This document shows, piece by piece, positions 20,338 through 32,153 of a stretch of DNA of 46,788 nucleotides (within the stretch, counting starts at the first letter, position 1; each line of letters starts with the position of its first letter). A model generated the notes under the pieces. It made no database searches, was not told the origin of the DNA, and saw only the letters and a program-made list of their open reading frames with translations. The stretch spans positions 1 to 46,788 of the forward strand of contig JABYQR010000337.1 in NCBI GenBank assembly GCA_022592445.1, given 5' to 3'. This DNA comes from Cytidiella melzeri (Eukaryota; Basidiomycota; Agaricomycetes; Polyporales; Irpicaceae). The position numbers were made by a program, and so were the translations under genes.

Positions 20338-22456
20338 TCATACCTCTCCCCAGATCGCGGCCAATTGCTGCGAGAACTGTTCATGCGCGGCTTTGCGTCT
20401 AATCCATGAGAGGGTCAGCAAACTCTCTACGCTTCTCGCTCGCTGCTCTGAACTCACCGGATGTTACCCTTCTCCTGTTAGCCACAAAGGTGAGGCGTAG
20501 CGGAAAACGAACAGAGGGAAACGCTACTCACAGACGTCCGTGGGAGGGAACCAGCAGGAACCACGAGGATAGACGACGCCTCCGTGATCCGCTCATGCTC
20601 CAGCAGACGGCTGTTGTATTCTGCGGTACGCGCGAGCACCTCTTCTTTCAGTTCCTGCGCCTCTCGAGGGTCGACTGCGCCGGAGGTTGCGGAAGACTCG
20701 ATGAGCAAGATGACCCGAGGTTTGAGATGTCCCACCGCCACGCAGTTGCGGACGAGGTCTGCGCATGTTTTCAGGACGTTGTCCTCAATGGCTCTGTGAA
20801 TGAATCATATTCAGCCCGAGAAAGAGTTGCAGCTGGACTATGAAGAAGAAACTCGCTTGGTGTCACAGAACGCTGCACGCGTCGGACCCGTCTTGATCCA
20901 ATCGTCGCTGCGCCCGCCTGTGCGATCCAAGGTCAGCATCTCGAGTGATCACACCCCATCAATTTTACTTGCGGAACACAAAGTACCCAGGCTTGACCTC
21001 TTCGAACAGGTCGCCAGTGATATGCCCGTCCGGGCGGTTGCGCACCTTTGGGTGGGGACAATTAAGCGCAGTCAAAGGAAGATAGAGGTCATAAAGTTGT
21101 TTCGAGGACTCCTCAGAACCGCTCGATATATCATTGAGTACCGGGACGAGCTGCAAACCCAGCTCTGGTATTGGCCGGAGATAGTTCTCCTTGGAACCTA
21201 ACTCGGAGATCATGCACTGGGCTGTCAGCGTCACCAAGGTTAGCGTCTCAAGAAATGATACATTGAGTAAAGTGTTCGACACACCAGTCTCTGTCGTCCC
21301 ATACAAGTTCTAAAACCAGGCATCAGCACCTGTGTTTGCGCACCTCGTTGTCAACATCTGCATACCGTCAACGGGATTCCATGCGCGTACGCCCAAGCTT
21401 CATCCTCAGGGTTCATCGCAAGACCAGTATACATCACCTGTCTCAGGGACTGAAGCGCCTTCAGAACCTCGTCGTTCTTCCTTGCAACGTCAATCAACGC
21501 CGACAGCCACGTCGCGTATTGCAAAAGCCGGTTAAGCCCGCACTGGTTGACCATCGCGAGAAACTCGTCCGCGCCGATATCAGGGCGTGACGTCTGGATG
21601 AACGCACCACCTGAAAACGCCGATTTATAGATGTCTGCGTTGGGGGGGAGCATAAGGGTGCAACATTCACCGAGAAGCAAAAAAATCAACGGCTCACAGG
21701 TAGAAGCACCCATGTGCGCAAAGCTCCCGATGTTGTTCACGACATCCTGCGTGTCAAACTCGCCTTGCCACGCGCCTTTCCAGCAAAATTTGGAGTGTGC
21801 CACGCACCACTTGTGGCTTTGTGGAACAGGTTTCGGTCTCCCGCCTGTGGTGCCGCTTGTGTGAAAGATGATCGCGATGTCTGCCTCGGATACATCTGGG
21901 AGAGGCTGAAGTGCGCTCGTCGCAGGAGGTAGAGACGAGACGTCCACGAGGGGGAACGTGGGGAGCGGGATGTCGCTTACGATGGCGGAAAAGTGTGTAT
22001 CAAACAAGAGTGCTTTCGCGTCGCACTCCCGAAGCAGGTCTCGCACGACGGCTTGCCCAGGAAGCGAGAACTTGAGGCTGAATAGCTCCGGAATGAATCC
22101 TGCTCTACTCAGACTGTACAGCTGTACCAGATCCGTGACACGTTCTCCTGTAAGCCTGCGAAAAAAAAAACCCCGCCCCATTCGGGCGTTTCACTCCATA
22201 GCACCCAACAAACTCGAGAAGAAGAAGAAAGGAAATATCTCACATACCATAGTCCGACTACGTCACCAGCCTGAAGACCAGCGCCCCCCAGGGTCTTCTG
22301 CCAGTGCTCAGCAGTCTTCTCCAGGTCTTGGCGGAACTCGTTAAAGGTGATCAAACCCCACGAGAACTCTGAGGTGGTACCGGTGAATGGTCGAATGAGA
22401 GGGGAGTCGGGCCAACGAGCCATGCCCTCCAGAACCATGTGCATGAAATGAGCCAT
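20338..22456 (-). CDS. Stand-alone adenylate-forming enzyme (AMP-binding)
   Basis: Eight exons: 22248-22456, 21366-22155, 21285-21309, 20969-21221, 20857-20907, 20532-20793, 20458-20474 and 20338-20398. They total 555 aa. The family activates carboxylic acids as acyl-adenylates. Core motifs are present: TSGTTGGRPK (residues 169-178, ATP-phosphate loop), NLYGTTETA (334-342), GHITGDLFEE, DDWIKTG, and the C-terminal LPRTSEKGNIRRK with the candidate catalytic lysine. There is no carrier (LGG[HD]S) motif and no reductase or thioesterase domain before the stop, so it is neither an NRPS-like reductase nor a complete NRPS. It could be an acyl-CoA synthetase or an adenylase supplying a separate partner; the substrate is unknown. 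Intron 20794-20856 needs a GC donor. A short extension beyond the stop through a GTATGA donor is possible. Confidence 0.87.
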
Positions 22457-23339
22457 GAAAGTACCACAGTCGTGAGCGTCCCCTGGTTGCGTAGAACCCG
22501 TGTATGCAGTAGAGTAGACGTTGAAGTCCCGCTACTTTAATGCGTAAAGCAACTGTTTACAGCGGGATCTGGTCGACCTCGTAGTAAACTGGCAGAGGGT
22601 GATTGGTTTTACTTATCGGATGGAGTTGAATTATCACGGCAGATAAGCAATTGCAACGACTTTGCGGTATATGAATACGTACGGCGTATGTGAGTGTTGC
22701 GTGGCCAGTCAGATCGAGGGAGCAAGTCGCAGTAGTTCATATCAGAGTTGTGATGAGGGATTGTTCGGTGAGAAGCTTTGGCTGCATATGCATATGCGCA
22801 GCATCATTGCTATCAGAAAAAACTGCAGTGACAAACATCAGCTCTGGTTGCATAAGAGTCCAAGATTTGGCAAGCATACGTACCGTGTTGTAGGTATCCT
22901 ACATCGCGATTGATGCGGTCACAAAGAAAGCTGGTATCGAGGTGCGAGGTCAGCTAGTCTCGTCTCCGCTCAAAATTCCTACGGACGCTGGACATGCCTC
23001 CTTGCCTGAATCACAAACACGTATCACTATCGTGCCTACTCAGGATCAGACTTCGCATGCAAATTTAAGACGTGGCACCGCTCATGTTCCATGGATTGCA
23101 ATCCTCCGATGCGTTTCTGACCCTCTGGAGGTGGATGAGCATACGGCGTTCATTGACCGCAGCTGCCGCACTGCAAGTTCACCGAGAGTGACGCCTTACA
23201 TCATGAGACCTGTCCCACTAGACGCACTCACTGTCAAAGGATGAAAGTCCCTCGAAAGGATCTGCGATAACTTGTGTATGGGTTGCACATCGAAGTGATA
23301 CATTGTCTGCGGATGTAATAGGTATAGCAGTATAGCCGT
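22457..23339. other. Intergenic, promoter side of the adenylating enzyme
   Basis: 883 bp between two minus-strand genes. ORFs here are short and unrecognisable. An ATATGCATATG palindrome lies at about 22784-22794. No clear TATA element could be assigned with confidence. Confidence 0.4.
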
Positions 23340-24951
23340 CTAGACATATGGCGGACCGAGGGCTATAGATCAAAGTTGGCATGGATGAGATTATGCGTAA
23401 GATAGCAGGTTGATTTGCATGGAGACTCACCATTGCGGAATATGTTTAGCGTGAACTCTACCACGAGCAGGAGCACGCCTCCGCCGGGTGCCAATCGGAG
23501 GACCTTCGGCGCGAAGCCTTTATACAAGGCGGCAGGTCCCTCTTCTCTCATGATCGTCAGGAGGCTGCAATGGAGTCAATATAATGTGAAGAAAGGTGTG
23601 CAACGTGGACTGACGCGGGGTACGTCCAGTTGTATTTCGGCACAACGCCAGGAGCCTTGGTGGCACCCTGAATCCGAGATTTCACGACCTGTCACACGGC
23701 AAGATACGTCAGCGCCCATTGAAACCTACGCCACAAGGACTGGATCTGCATACGTCGAAACTGGGGAGAAGAGTGGGTTCAGACAGTAACTACATAACGC
23801 GTGCTAGACGTACGGAGTGTTTATGGCAGTGCCAACGAAGCCTCCCACTGTTCCCGCCGTGAGATCGTTCACAAGCCGTGCCTTGTTGGTCTAGAAGCGC
23901 ATCGAGATCAAGATGTACAAGGCACAAGAAGGGTTGGAACACACCTCCGGCTTGGGCAGCATTGCTCTGACTTTGAAGATGCAACCGAAGTAGCCAGCAT
24001 TCCACCACAAGTGTCTGTCGAAGTTGATACGTTTAGCCACCATTCATACTGCTCCATGATGGAACGCACCGCCAGAATGTTGCCTCCATACCAGCATATA
24101 AACCTGTATCAAACATCAACTACGATCACTCACCACAGACACGAGTGCGCACCGAGAAATCCGTCATTTTTGATAACTTTGCGCACTACGTCCATAGGAC
24201 CGGCGTATGTGCTTGCCTTATCCTGCAGTCTGGTGTTGACCTCAATGCATAGCTCTCGTATAATGCTGATGAGAACGTACTTGATCTTTACAAGCTCAAA
24301 TGGCACGACTATGAAGCTCTCGGTAGCTCCAGCAGTCGACCCCGTAAGGATAGCCAATTCCTGAGACATCTTCGACTTGCCGGATAGCTTCAAATATGTC
24401 TTTCCCCAATAGTCATTTGCTGCGCTGCGAAATGACCTTAGTATGCTTGAAAGTCATCGTTTTGAAGTCACGAACAATTTGACAGCACGTTTGGGAGCCT
24501 CTAACAGCAATGGGGGAACAAGACCTCTGTATAGTCTCCCGAACCTGAGTCAAAAAGTGGTCAGGCTGACATCAGTCGAGTGACCTGCTTGCGAACGTAC
24601 CCTTCCTGGCGAACAATGTTACCGAATGTACCTACAAGTCCAAGGCTGGATTTCCCTGTCGCTAGCTGCATGCGAGTTTTAACCTAGCGGACATTTCCTA
24701 TGAACGTCAAGAAGTGCGTCGGGTTGCACCTGTGGATGAACCTACCACATCTGTCCAATGTTAGTTGTGAAGTACCAGTACTATGAAGCTTCGGCTTACC
24801 GAGAGGATAGAATGTAAGAATTTCCGATATTCCAGCAATTGCTCCGGCAGCAAAGTTCGCGATGAAAGGAAGGGCTTCAGTCGAGTATTAGTAATATGTT
24901 TGTGAGTTAGTTTGCAGAGCTGCACATACGCTTTTTTTCTGCAGCTGCCAT
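23340..24951 (-). CDS. ODC1: Mitochondrial 2-oxodicarboxylate carrier
   Basis: Fourteen exons: 24930-24951, 24800-24874, 24746-24750, 24601-24683, 24476-24544, 24424-24281, 24153-24229, 24070-24103, 23945-24014, 23814-23890, 23754-23760, 23615-23688, 23431-23564 and 23340-23362. They give 297 aa, the normal SLC25 length. The protein exchanges 2-oxoadipate and 2-oxoglutarate across the inner mitochondrial membrane, linking to lysine metabolism. Evidence is the threefold carrier signature (PLDVVKTRMQ, PFELVKIKLQDK, PFDVVKSRIQ) and family-specific stretches: LYRGLVPPLLLEAPKRAVKF, NDYWGKTYLKLSG, FWRHLWWNAGYFGCIF and a terminal ALGPPYV. The first and third signatures are split by introns that leave exons of only 5 nt (24746-24750) and 7 nt (23754-23760). 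It is divergently transcribed from SRP9. A role in the neighbouring metabolite genes is possible but unsupported. Confidence 0.94.
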
Positions 24952-25159
24952 GTCTATTGGAATCTTGTTACTATAGTATGGTTTTCCTGAATAGCGTGAG
25001 GGTTGTACTCCCCGCGGTGTTAGGCGAGTTGTTCAAGATCGGGCGTTCACCATGTCACGCAAAGGTCGACCGTGATTATGGTCACGTAGTGTCACACTAC
25101 ACCTTGTCCTGCGTCACATACCCTTTGGCTCCGAAAACTCATGCGGCCGCGAGGTCGCA
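24952..25159. promoter_or_regulatory. Divergent promoter between ODC carrier and SRP9
   Basis: Only 208 bp separate the two start codons, so both genes must use this segment. It contains a GGTCACGTAGTGTCACAC stretch (about 25080-25097) with an inverted GTCAC/GTGAC-like pair that could bind a bZIP or bHLH factor. This is inference from position only. Confidence 0.6.
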
Positions 25160-25639
25160 ATGGTCTATATCTCATCGTGGCAAGACTTTCAAGAGGCTGC
25201 TGAAAGCCTTTATGAAAGGTCTCCGAAGAACGTATGTCCATATATCTTCTGCGTAGGATCAAATGCTAAGCAAGGCATCCAGACCCGATACTGTGTAAAA
25301 TGGAGGGGGTCTGAGGGTAAACTTGTTCTCAAAATTACCGATGATACCACAGTGCGTTACATTCCCTTCTGTACAATGTTGTCTGTTGACTTTGTCCAGT
25401 GTATCAAGTTCAAGACATATTCCTCAGTTTTCCTGAATCGGTTTGAAGCCCTCAATCTGTCTTTAATGCAGAAGATGCAAAATCGACGTCCTGTTCCACG
25501 ATCTACCATCGCCGTACCGTTGGTGGCAGAAAACACAGCTCAGTCTGTGCAAGATCCTTCCGCAGCTACGACATCGGTGTCCGCAGGAGGAGCAGCTGGT
25601 GGCGGGGTGAAAAAGAAGAAGCCCAAGAAGAAGAAATAG
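25160..25639 (+). CDS. SRP9: Signal recognition particle subunit SRP9 (SRP9-21 family)
   Basis: Three exons, 25160-25231, 25283-25351 and 25400-25639, give 126 aa. SRP9 pairs with SRP14 on the Alu domain of SRP RNA and slows elongation during targeting to the ER. The fold is visible as MVYISSWQDFQEAAESLY, then SPKN joined to TRYCVKWRGSEGKLVLKITDD, then CIKFKTYSS and FLNRFEALNLSLMQKM. This matches animal SRP9 in length and order of blocks. The fungal extension is an Ala/Gly linker and a lysine tail (VKKKKPKKKK), as in the SRP21-type proteins. Both introns are multiples of three (51 and 48 nt) with no in-frame stop, so unspliced message would remain open. The alternative that it is SRP14 is less good: the N-terminal SSWQDFQEAAE block is SRP9-like. 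Confidence 0.88.
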   Translation: MVYISSWQDFQEAAESLYERSPKNVCPYIFCVGSNAKQGIQTRYCVKWRGSEGKLVLKITDDTTVRYIPFCTMLSVDFVQCIKFKTYSSVFLNRFEALNLSLMQKMQNRRPVPRSTIAVPLVAENTAQSVQDPSAATTSVSAGGAAGGGVKKKKPKKKK

Positions 25640-27216
25640 TGGCTCGAGATGAGAATGGGCACAACGGCTGTATTTTGAGTGGTACGTACATCTGCCTCTC
25701 GTTTCACACATGCCTATAACTCCTGTCGGCATTTGTAGGTTCACGTTTTTGTATTCCACCAGAATGCGTTTCTATCACCCGCCCTGCTCGCGTGTCTGCA
25801 GTTGGACAGAAATATAGTTCCATCACAGTGCATTTACCCCAGTACCTGCGTCTGGCTTGTGACACTCTAGTCCATCCTACTGGCTTGCTGCGATATATTG
25901 ACGTGGGAGCAGCTTTGACAGCACTGGGTGGGTTCGTGTGCATGCTATATGCGTCTCCTGATATCACAGTGCGTTGCTCCAACTCCAAGGATCGTCACAA
26001 TCAAGCTGACGCGTTTCTCAATCATAGTGGCAAGGTTAAGGATTTGTGGTGGCAATGCCCAACATGAGTGAGAGCTCAGCGAACTGGTTCAGAACTTTAT
26101 CGCCCACTAGGTATGCAAGATGCCTGATTGTATAAGTTATACCGTCGGATATACAGTCTAGGAACCGACGCTTCACCGCGGATTGGCTATGAAGCTATGT
26201 CCAGTTGCCGGAGACAGAACCATTTTGTCCATCACGACGATGCGTGTCTAGGTCCATCATGTGTTCCCGTTGATGCCCCGCGCTGCTGACGGCCACGACT
26301 GGACATGGAGAAAGAAGTGAATGAGCTGGATGGTTCAGCACAGGTTCAGGTGATGTTGATTGATTGCTTTCTGCGGCGGCGGTTACTTACTGAGTCATAT
26401 CATGATATGTACAAGTAGATAGCCTCACGGTGGGCGCACGCCACCATGCGTACTTATGCGCTAATTTTCAGTGGGACCATCTTCACTGTTATTGGGCTAC
26501 TCTGATTCTCTGCCTAATTTCTCAGTCCGGGTTTCCTGAACTGGGCGAGCAATAAGTGCGCGCAGCGCGAGTCCCACCTCGTATGATGCACGGGAGTGAT
26601 GTTGATAACCCGTAATGTGTCATTGCTGAGAAGCGGGATCGTGCTAAGTCCTCCAGGTTGAAGCAAGGTGAAAGCTATCGCAATACTGTAGTAGGAAGTC
26701 GATACAGCCATTCCTCGTACCTCTGTGACGTTCTCCACTGGCCTTGATTGCTTTGCAAGGTTGATCAAGCAAACTCCGTGAGTGCCTGTCGGGTCGCTCA
26801 TGATATCAATCTTCTCACCTAATCATTCAGTTACCCGGCATGTGGTCCTCTGCGGAAGTTTGAGGCACGGTGCTCTTAAGAGCGCAAATCCAGTGCTGCA
26901 CAATTTGGAGGTTTTACCCACCGAGGCTGGCTATGGAATTGCGCAGATCCATCCTTTCGCTGCACTTGAGATCTTTGCACCAGTCATGCTTCAGATCGCA
27001 GTCTGTCAGCAATGGCGCACCTGGTGTGTGAACTCCCAAGACTCTTCCGATGGATCATGCAGTGTCGTATCGCCCGAATAGCAAGGACAAATTGTTTTGC
27101 GCCGAACGCGGTAATCATCTTTAAGGGGTGAGCATATATAATGTGTGGTCCCGTTACAACTAACACTCAAACACTCGCCCCACTTGATCCTGCTATTGTG
27201 GGTTGCATAGCCTCAT
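25640..27216. other. Intergenic region with unassigned ORFs
   Basis: ORFs at 25792-26067 (+), 26514-26801 (-) and 26782-27081 (+) are 91-99 codons long and partly hydrophobic. I could not connect them into a spliced gene or recognise a family. The last ~100 bp should contain the halogenase promoter (GCATATATAATGTG at about 27131-27144 resembles a TATA element, some 75-85 bp before the ATG). Confidence 0.45.
27131..27144 (+). promoter_or_regulatory. Candidate TATA box of the halogenase gene
   Basis: GCATATATAATGTG lies about 75-85 bp upstream of the ATG at 27217, on the correct strand and at a reasonable distance. Confidence 0.45.
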
Positions 27217-29409
<2,193 letters not shown>

Positions 29410-30034
29410 ATACCCCAACAGATACGTTGTGTATTGGTACTCGCAATCCAATCAGCTGGACTACTGCACTCGATACAACGTAGACTCGGGACCCAGATGC
29501 TAGCTATAACGACGGAGTAAAGACACACGACGTTCAGTTGAAAACACGTACACGAGAGGTTCAGCAAAGCTATCGAGTTCGAGTTGAGATGATTTGTGTT
29601 GGATGATTGTCTGGTAACTAAGTTCTATTATACAAGGCAAATAGGTTCGTGAATGCATGAAATGTCGTCAGTGCTATGAACCAAAACGAAGAAAGATACG
29701 AAAGCGCGATGCGTATGATACAGACGATGAATACTAGGATGTAGAAATGCGATGCGACAAACTGTTCCGGACGGTTGGGCAGCGTGTACTGGGTATAGGA
29801 AATTGAATGCAAGGCAAGACGGCAGGATAGACAGATGCTTGTGTATGGGTGCGTGCGTGCGTAGGTTGCTCAGGATATGATGTGCTGAAGACCAGAGATG
29901 TGATGCGATGCGATGCGAACGAGAACATGATGCGACGACGGGAGAGGAAGGTGTGTTTCTGTTGTCCGTATACGAACGCAAAGCCAGATGTTGTGTGGAA
30001 CCCAAGGAGAGATGCGAAAAACGAATAATAACGT
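29410..30034. other. Convergent intergenic region
   Basis: 625 bp between the 3' ends of the halogenase (+) and OTU (-) genes. It holds a short GATGC-type tandem repeat (about 29896-29920). No coding signal; it is presumably the two 3' UTRs. Confidence 0.6.
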
Positions 30035-31747
30035 CTAGATCTTCAGCTCCCTGAAACCTCGCACATCTAGTCGGCCCGTGCCATTCCGTTGCCATTCCTC
30101 GCCACCTTCACTGCCAGCATGCGAAGGCGGCTTTGATGGAGCGACGCCAGATCGTTTGAACCGTCCACCAGGGATAACGATCTTGCCTGCAGCAGCCTTC
30201 GCGGCGGCAGCTGTCGCTACTCGTGGCTTGGGGACCCCGCGCTGCTTCCTTTGCCGTTGTGTCAACGGCGAAGGCGGTCTCGGCTGTTCGTGTTGTTCGG
30301 GGGGTGGTGTCGACTCCGGTGAGGAAAGTGAGGAAAGGGAGCTCAACGAGGACGGTGAGCCTGGCCTCGATATTGTCAACGACGGAGTGTCTATGTCAAA
30401 ATCTGGGTTTAGTCTGGAGACACCAGACGTTGGCTTTGAGCTCTTGGCTCGCTTGGTTTGAGACTGCGAGCTTTCGGAAGATGCCGAAGACTCATCGAAT
30501 GTGCGCTTGGGTGAACGGTAAATTCTTGATGGACTAGGTGGTGACTGTGGTAGAGGATATGGAATCGGTGAAATGGTGGAAAGTTCTTCTGGAGAAGGTG
30601 ATGGCGAGCGAGATATAGGCAGTGGCACTTGTGAGGGTGTAAGTGGGAGTGTGATTGCCTGTGAGTGCGATGAAAGAGTTCGTTTGGAATCGGGCTTGCG
30701 CTTGACTTTGGAACTACCAACTAGTCGTGCGGAAGACGCCGGCTTCTTCCTTACTGGAGAGACAGGAACCCTCGCTGAGTCGCTATCATCTGGAGCAGGC
30801 GACTCTAGCACATTTGGAAGTCCGGAATGCGGACCCCGCAAGTTGCGAATCGATGAAAAATGTTCCCAATCGTGATAGCTGTCCACGTTTTCAGCCTGGG
30901 CGAGGAAGCATGTAAAAAAATGCGTGATACGTACGCGACATAGATGGGAATCGATGCAGAAGCTTCGCTTGGTTGCGGTACTGGCGGCAGGATTGAGGTT
31001 CTTTCTCGTTCCAAGCGTTTGCGCTCTCGCCTCGTCTTCGTGTGCAGGTCATGGTCCTCTTCTCCTTCGTTCCGCTGAAGTGTGCTGGGGGATCCTGTCT
31101 CCTCCAGTTGGTTCTCACCGCCAGCGTCCCACTCTATCACGTACACAAGGCCGGGTTGTATAACTTTGACGTTGCGTTTGGTCATGTGCGCAAATGCAGA
31201 TAATTCCAAGTGACCGCCGTATGTTCCTGCATCGAATGTCAACTACAATATGGGGACTGCGTAAAAGCGTTACTTGCCCTGCTGTCGCATGCACTGCAAA
31301 TGCACGGCGAGTCCCCTTTCATCGTCTACGAAGGGTTCGTAGCGCACATTGTGTGCCTCTATCCAATTGCATATCTCCTGCCGCAACTTGGAGTGAGCTG
31401 TATCTGTACCATAGAGCTGGTCGGAAAGAGCACGAAATAGGCAATTGCCATCCCCTAACGTCGAGGCAGCATAAAGGCCTAACCCACGCAACTGGTCAGT
31501 TAGCAGCTGCGTGTTCTCTGCAGGGTCCGTAGATGCCTGAGAATGAACTTGTTTCAGCTCATAAAACTCAGTGCTTTCACGCAGAAAAAGCGGTTACCTT
31601 GCCCCTACTCCTCGTGGTACGTGAGCGTGCTGGAGGTCGCGGATGACTCAGTCGTCAGCATTCACACTACGACCTCTCTTCTCGCACTGACGACTCACTC
31701 TGGAGAAGAAGTTTAGCATTCTTCCTCCTGGCTGTGCCCTTGGTCAT
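30035..31747 (-). CDS. OTU-family deubiquitinating cysteine protease
   Basis: Five exons: 31699-31747, 31598-31629, 31278-31536, 30931-31226 and 30035-30895, giving 498 aa. The OTU domain occupies about residues 40-228: GLYAASTLGDGNCLFRAL with the catalytic Cys59 and Asp56, then LRQEICNWI, GTYGGHLELSAFA, and the histidine segment SYHDWEHFSSIR (candidate His224). It most resembles OTUD3-type enzymes, including the basic start MTKGTARRKNAK. The C-terminal ~270 residues are disordered, Ser/Pro rich, with basic clusters (RKKPASSARL, KRTFDESS). Two splice oddities: intron 31227-31277 needs a GC donor with perfect GCAAGT, and intron 30896-30930 is only 35 nt. If the latter is not real, the His segment would not be joined in frame. 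Confidence 0.87.
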
Positions 31748-32153
31748 AGTTTCGTCTGCTCGTCGTCGTCGTCGGCGTGGATGTGGTGGTGTGTAAGAGA
31801 TTGGTTCCGGGGTCCTTGGTTGATCTTTTTGGGACTTCTGACACTGCCTGTTTGATCCGCCGTACGCCAATTAGGAGCCTCAGCCTGTGCACTGGCACTG
31901 CTGCTTGTCCAGAGCTACGCCCGCCGCCAGTTCCTTGTAATAGATAGAATCCTGTAGAGCCACTTGTCGAGTCCGGTTTAAGAATGTCTATGTTTGAGTA
32001 ACATATAGCGCGTTCTCCTCCCAACGAGGTGAGCGCTTACCGACCGAACAGATTCAGTGGGCCCTATACAGTGAGCCGTTTACTCAAAAGCACGACGCAG
32101 TGTCCATTGAGATCCTCCTCGTATTTATACATGTAGAAATCACAATACAAGTA
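31748..32153. other. Intergenic region
   Basis: 406 bp between the OTU gene start and the GH78 stop, both on the minus strand. An open minus-strand frame at 31713-32024 overlaps the OTU start but has no recognisable content. It is probably the OTU promoter. Confidence 0.5.

Noticed and set aside
23340..24951. ODC carrier as part of the metabolite locus
   Set aside because: It is a conserved housekeeping carrier sharing a promoter with SRP9; adjacency alone is not evidence of a pathway role.
25160..25639. SRP14 as the identity of the lysine-tailed SRP protein
   Set aside because: The N-terminal block SSWQDFQEAAESLY with KWRGSEGKL and KITDD follows SRP9, not SRP14.
26514..27081. Overlapping ORFs that faintly resemble transporter helices
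   Set aside because: No family signature, no consistent splice pairs and opposite strands. Left as unassigned intergenic DNA.
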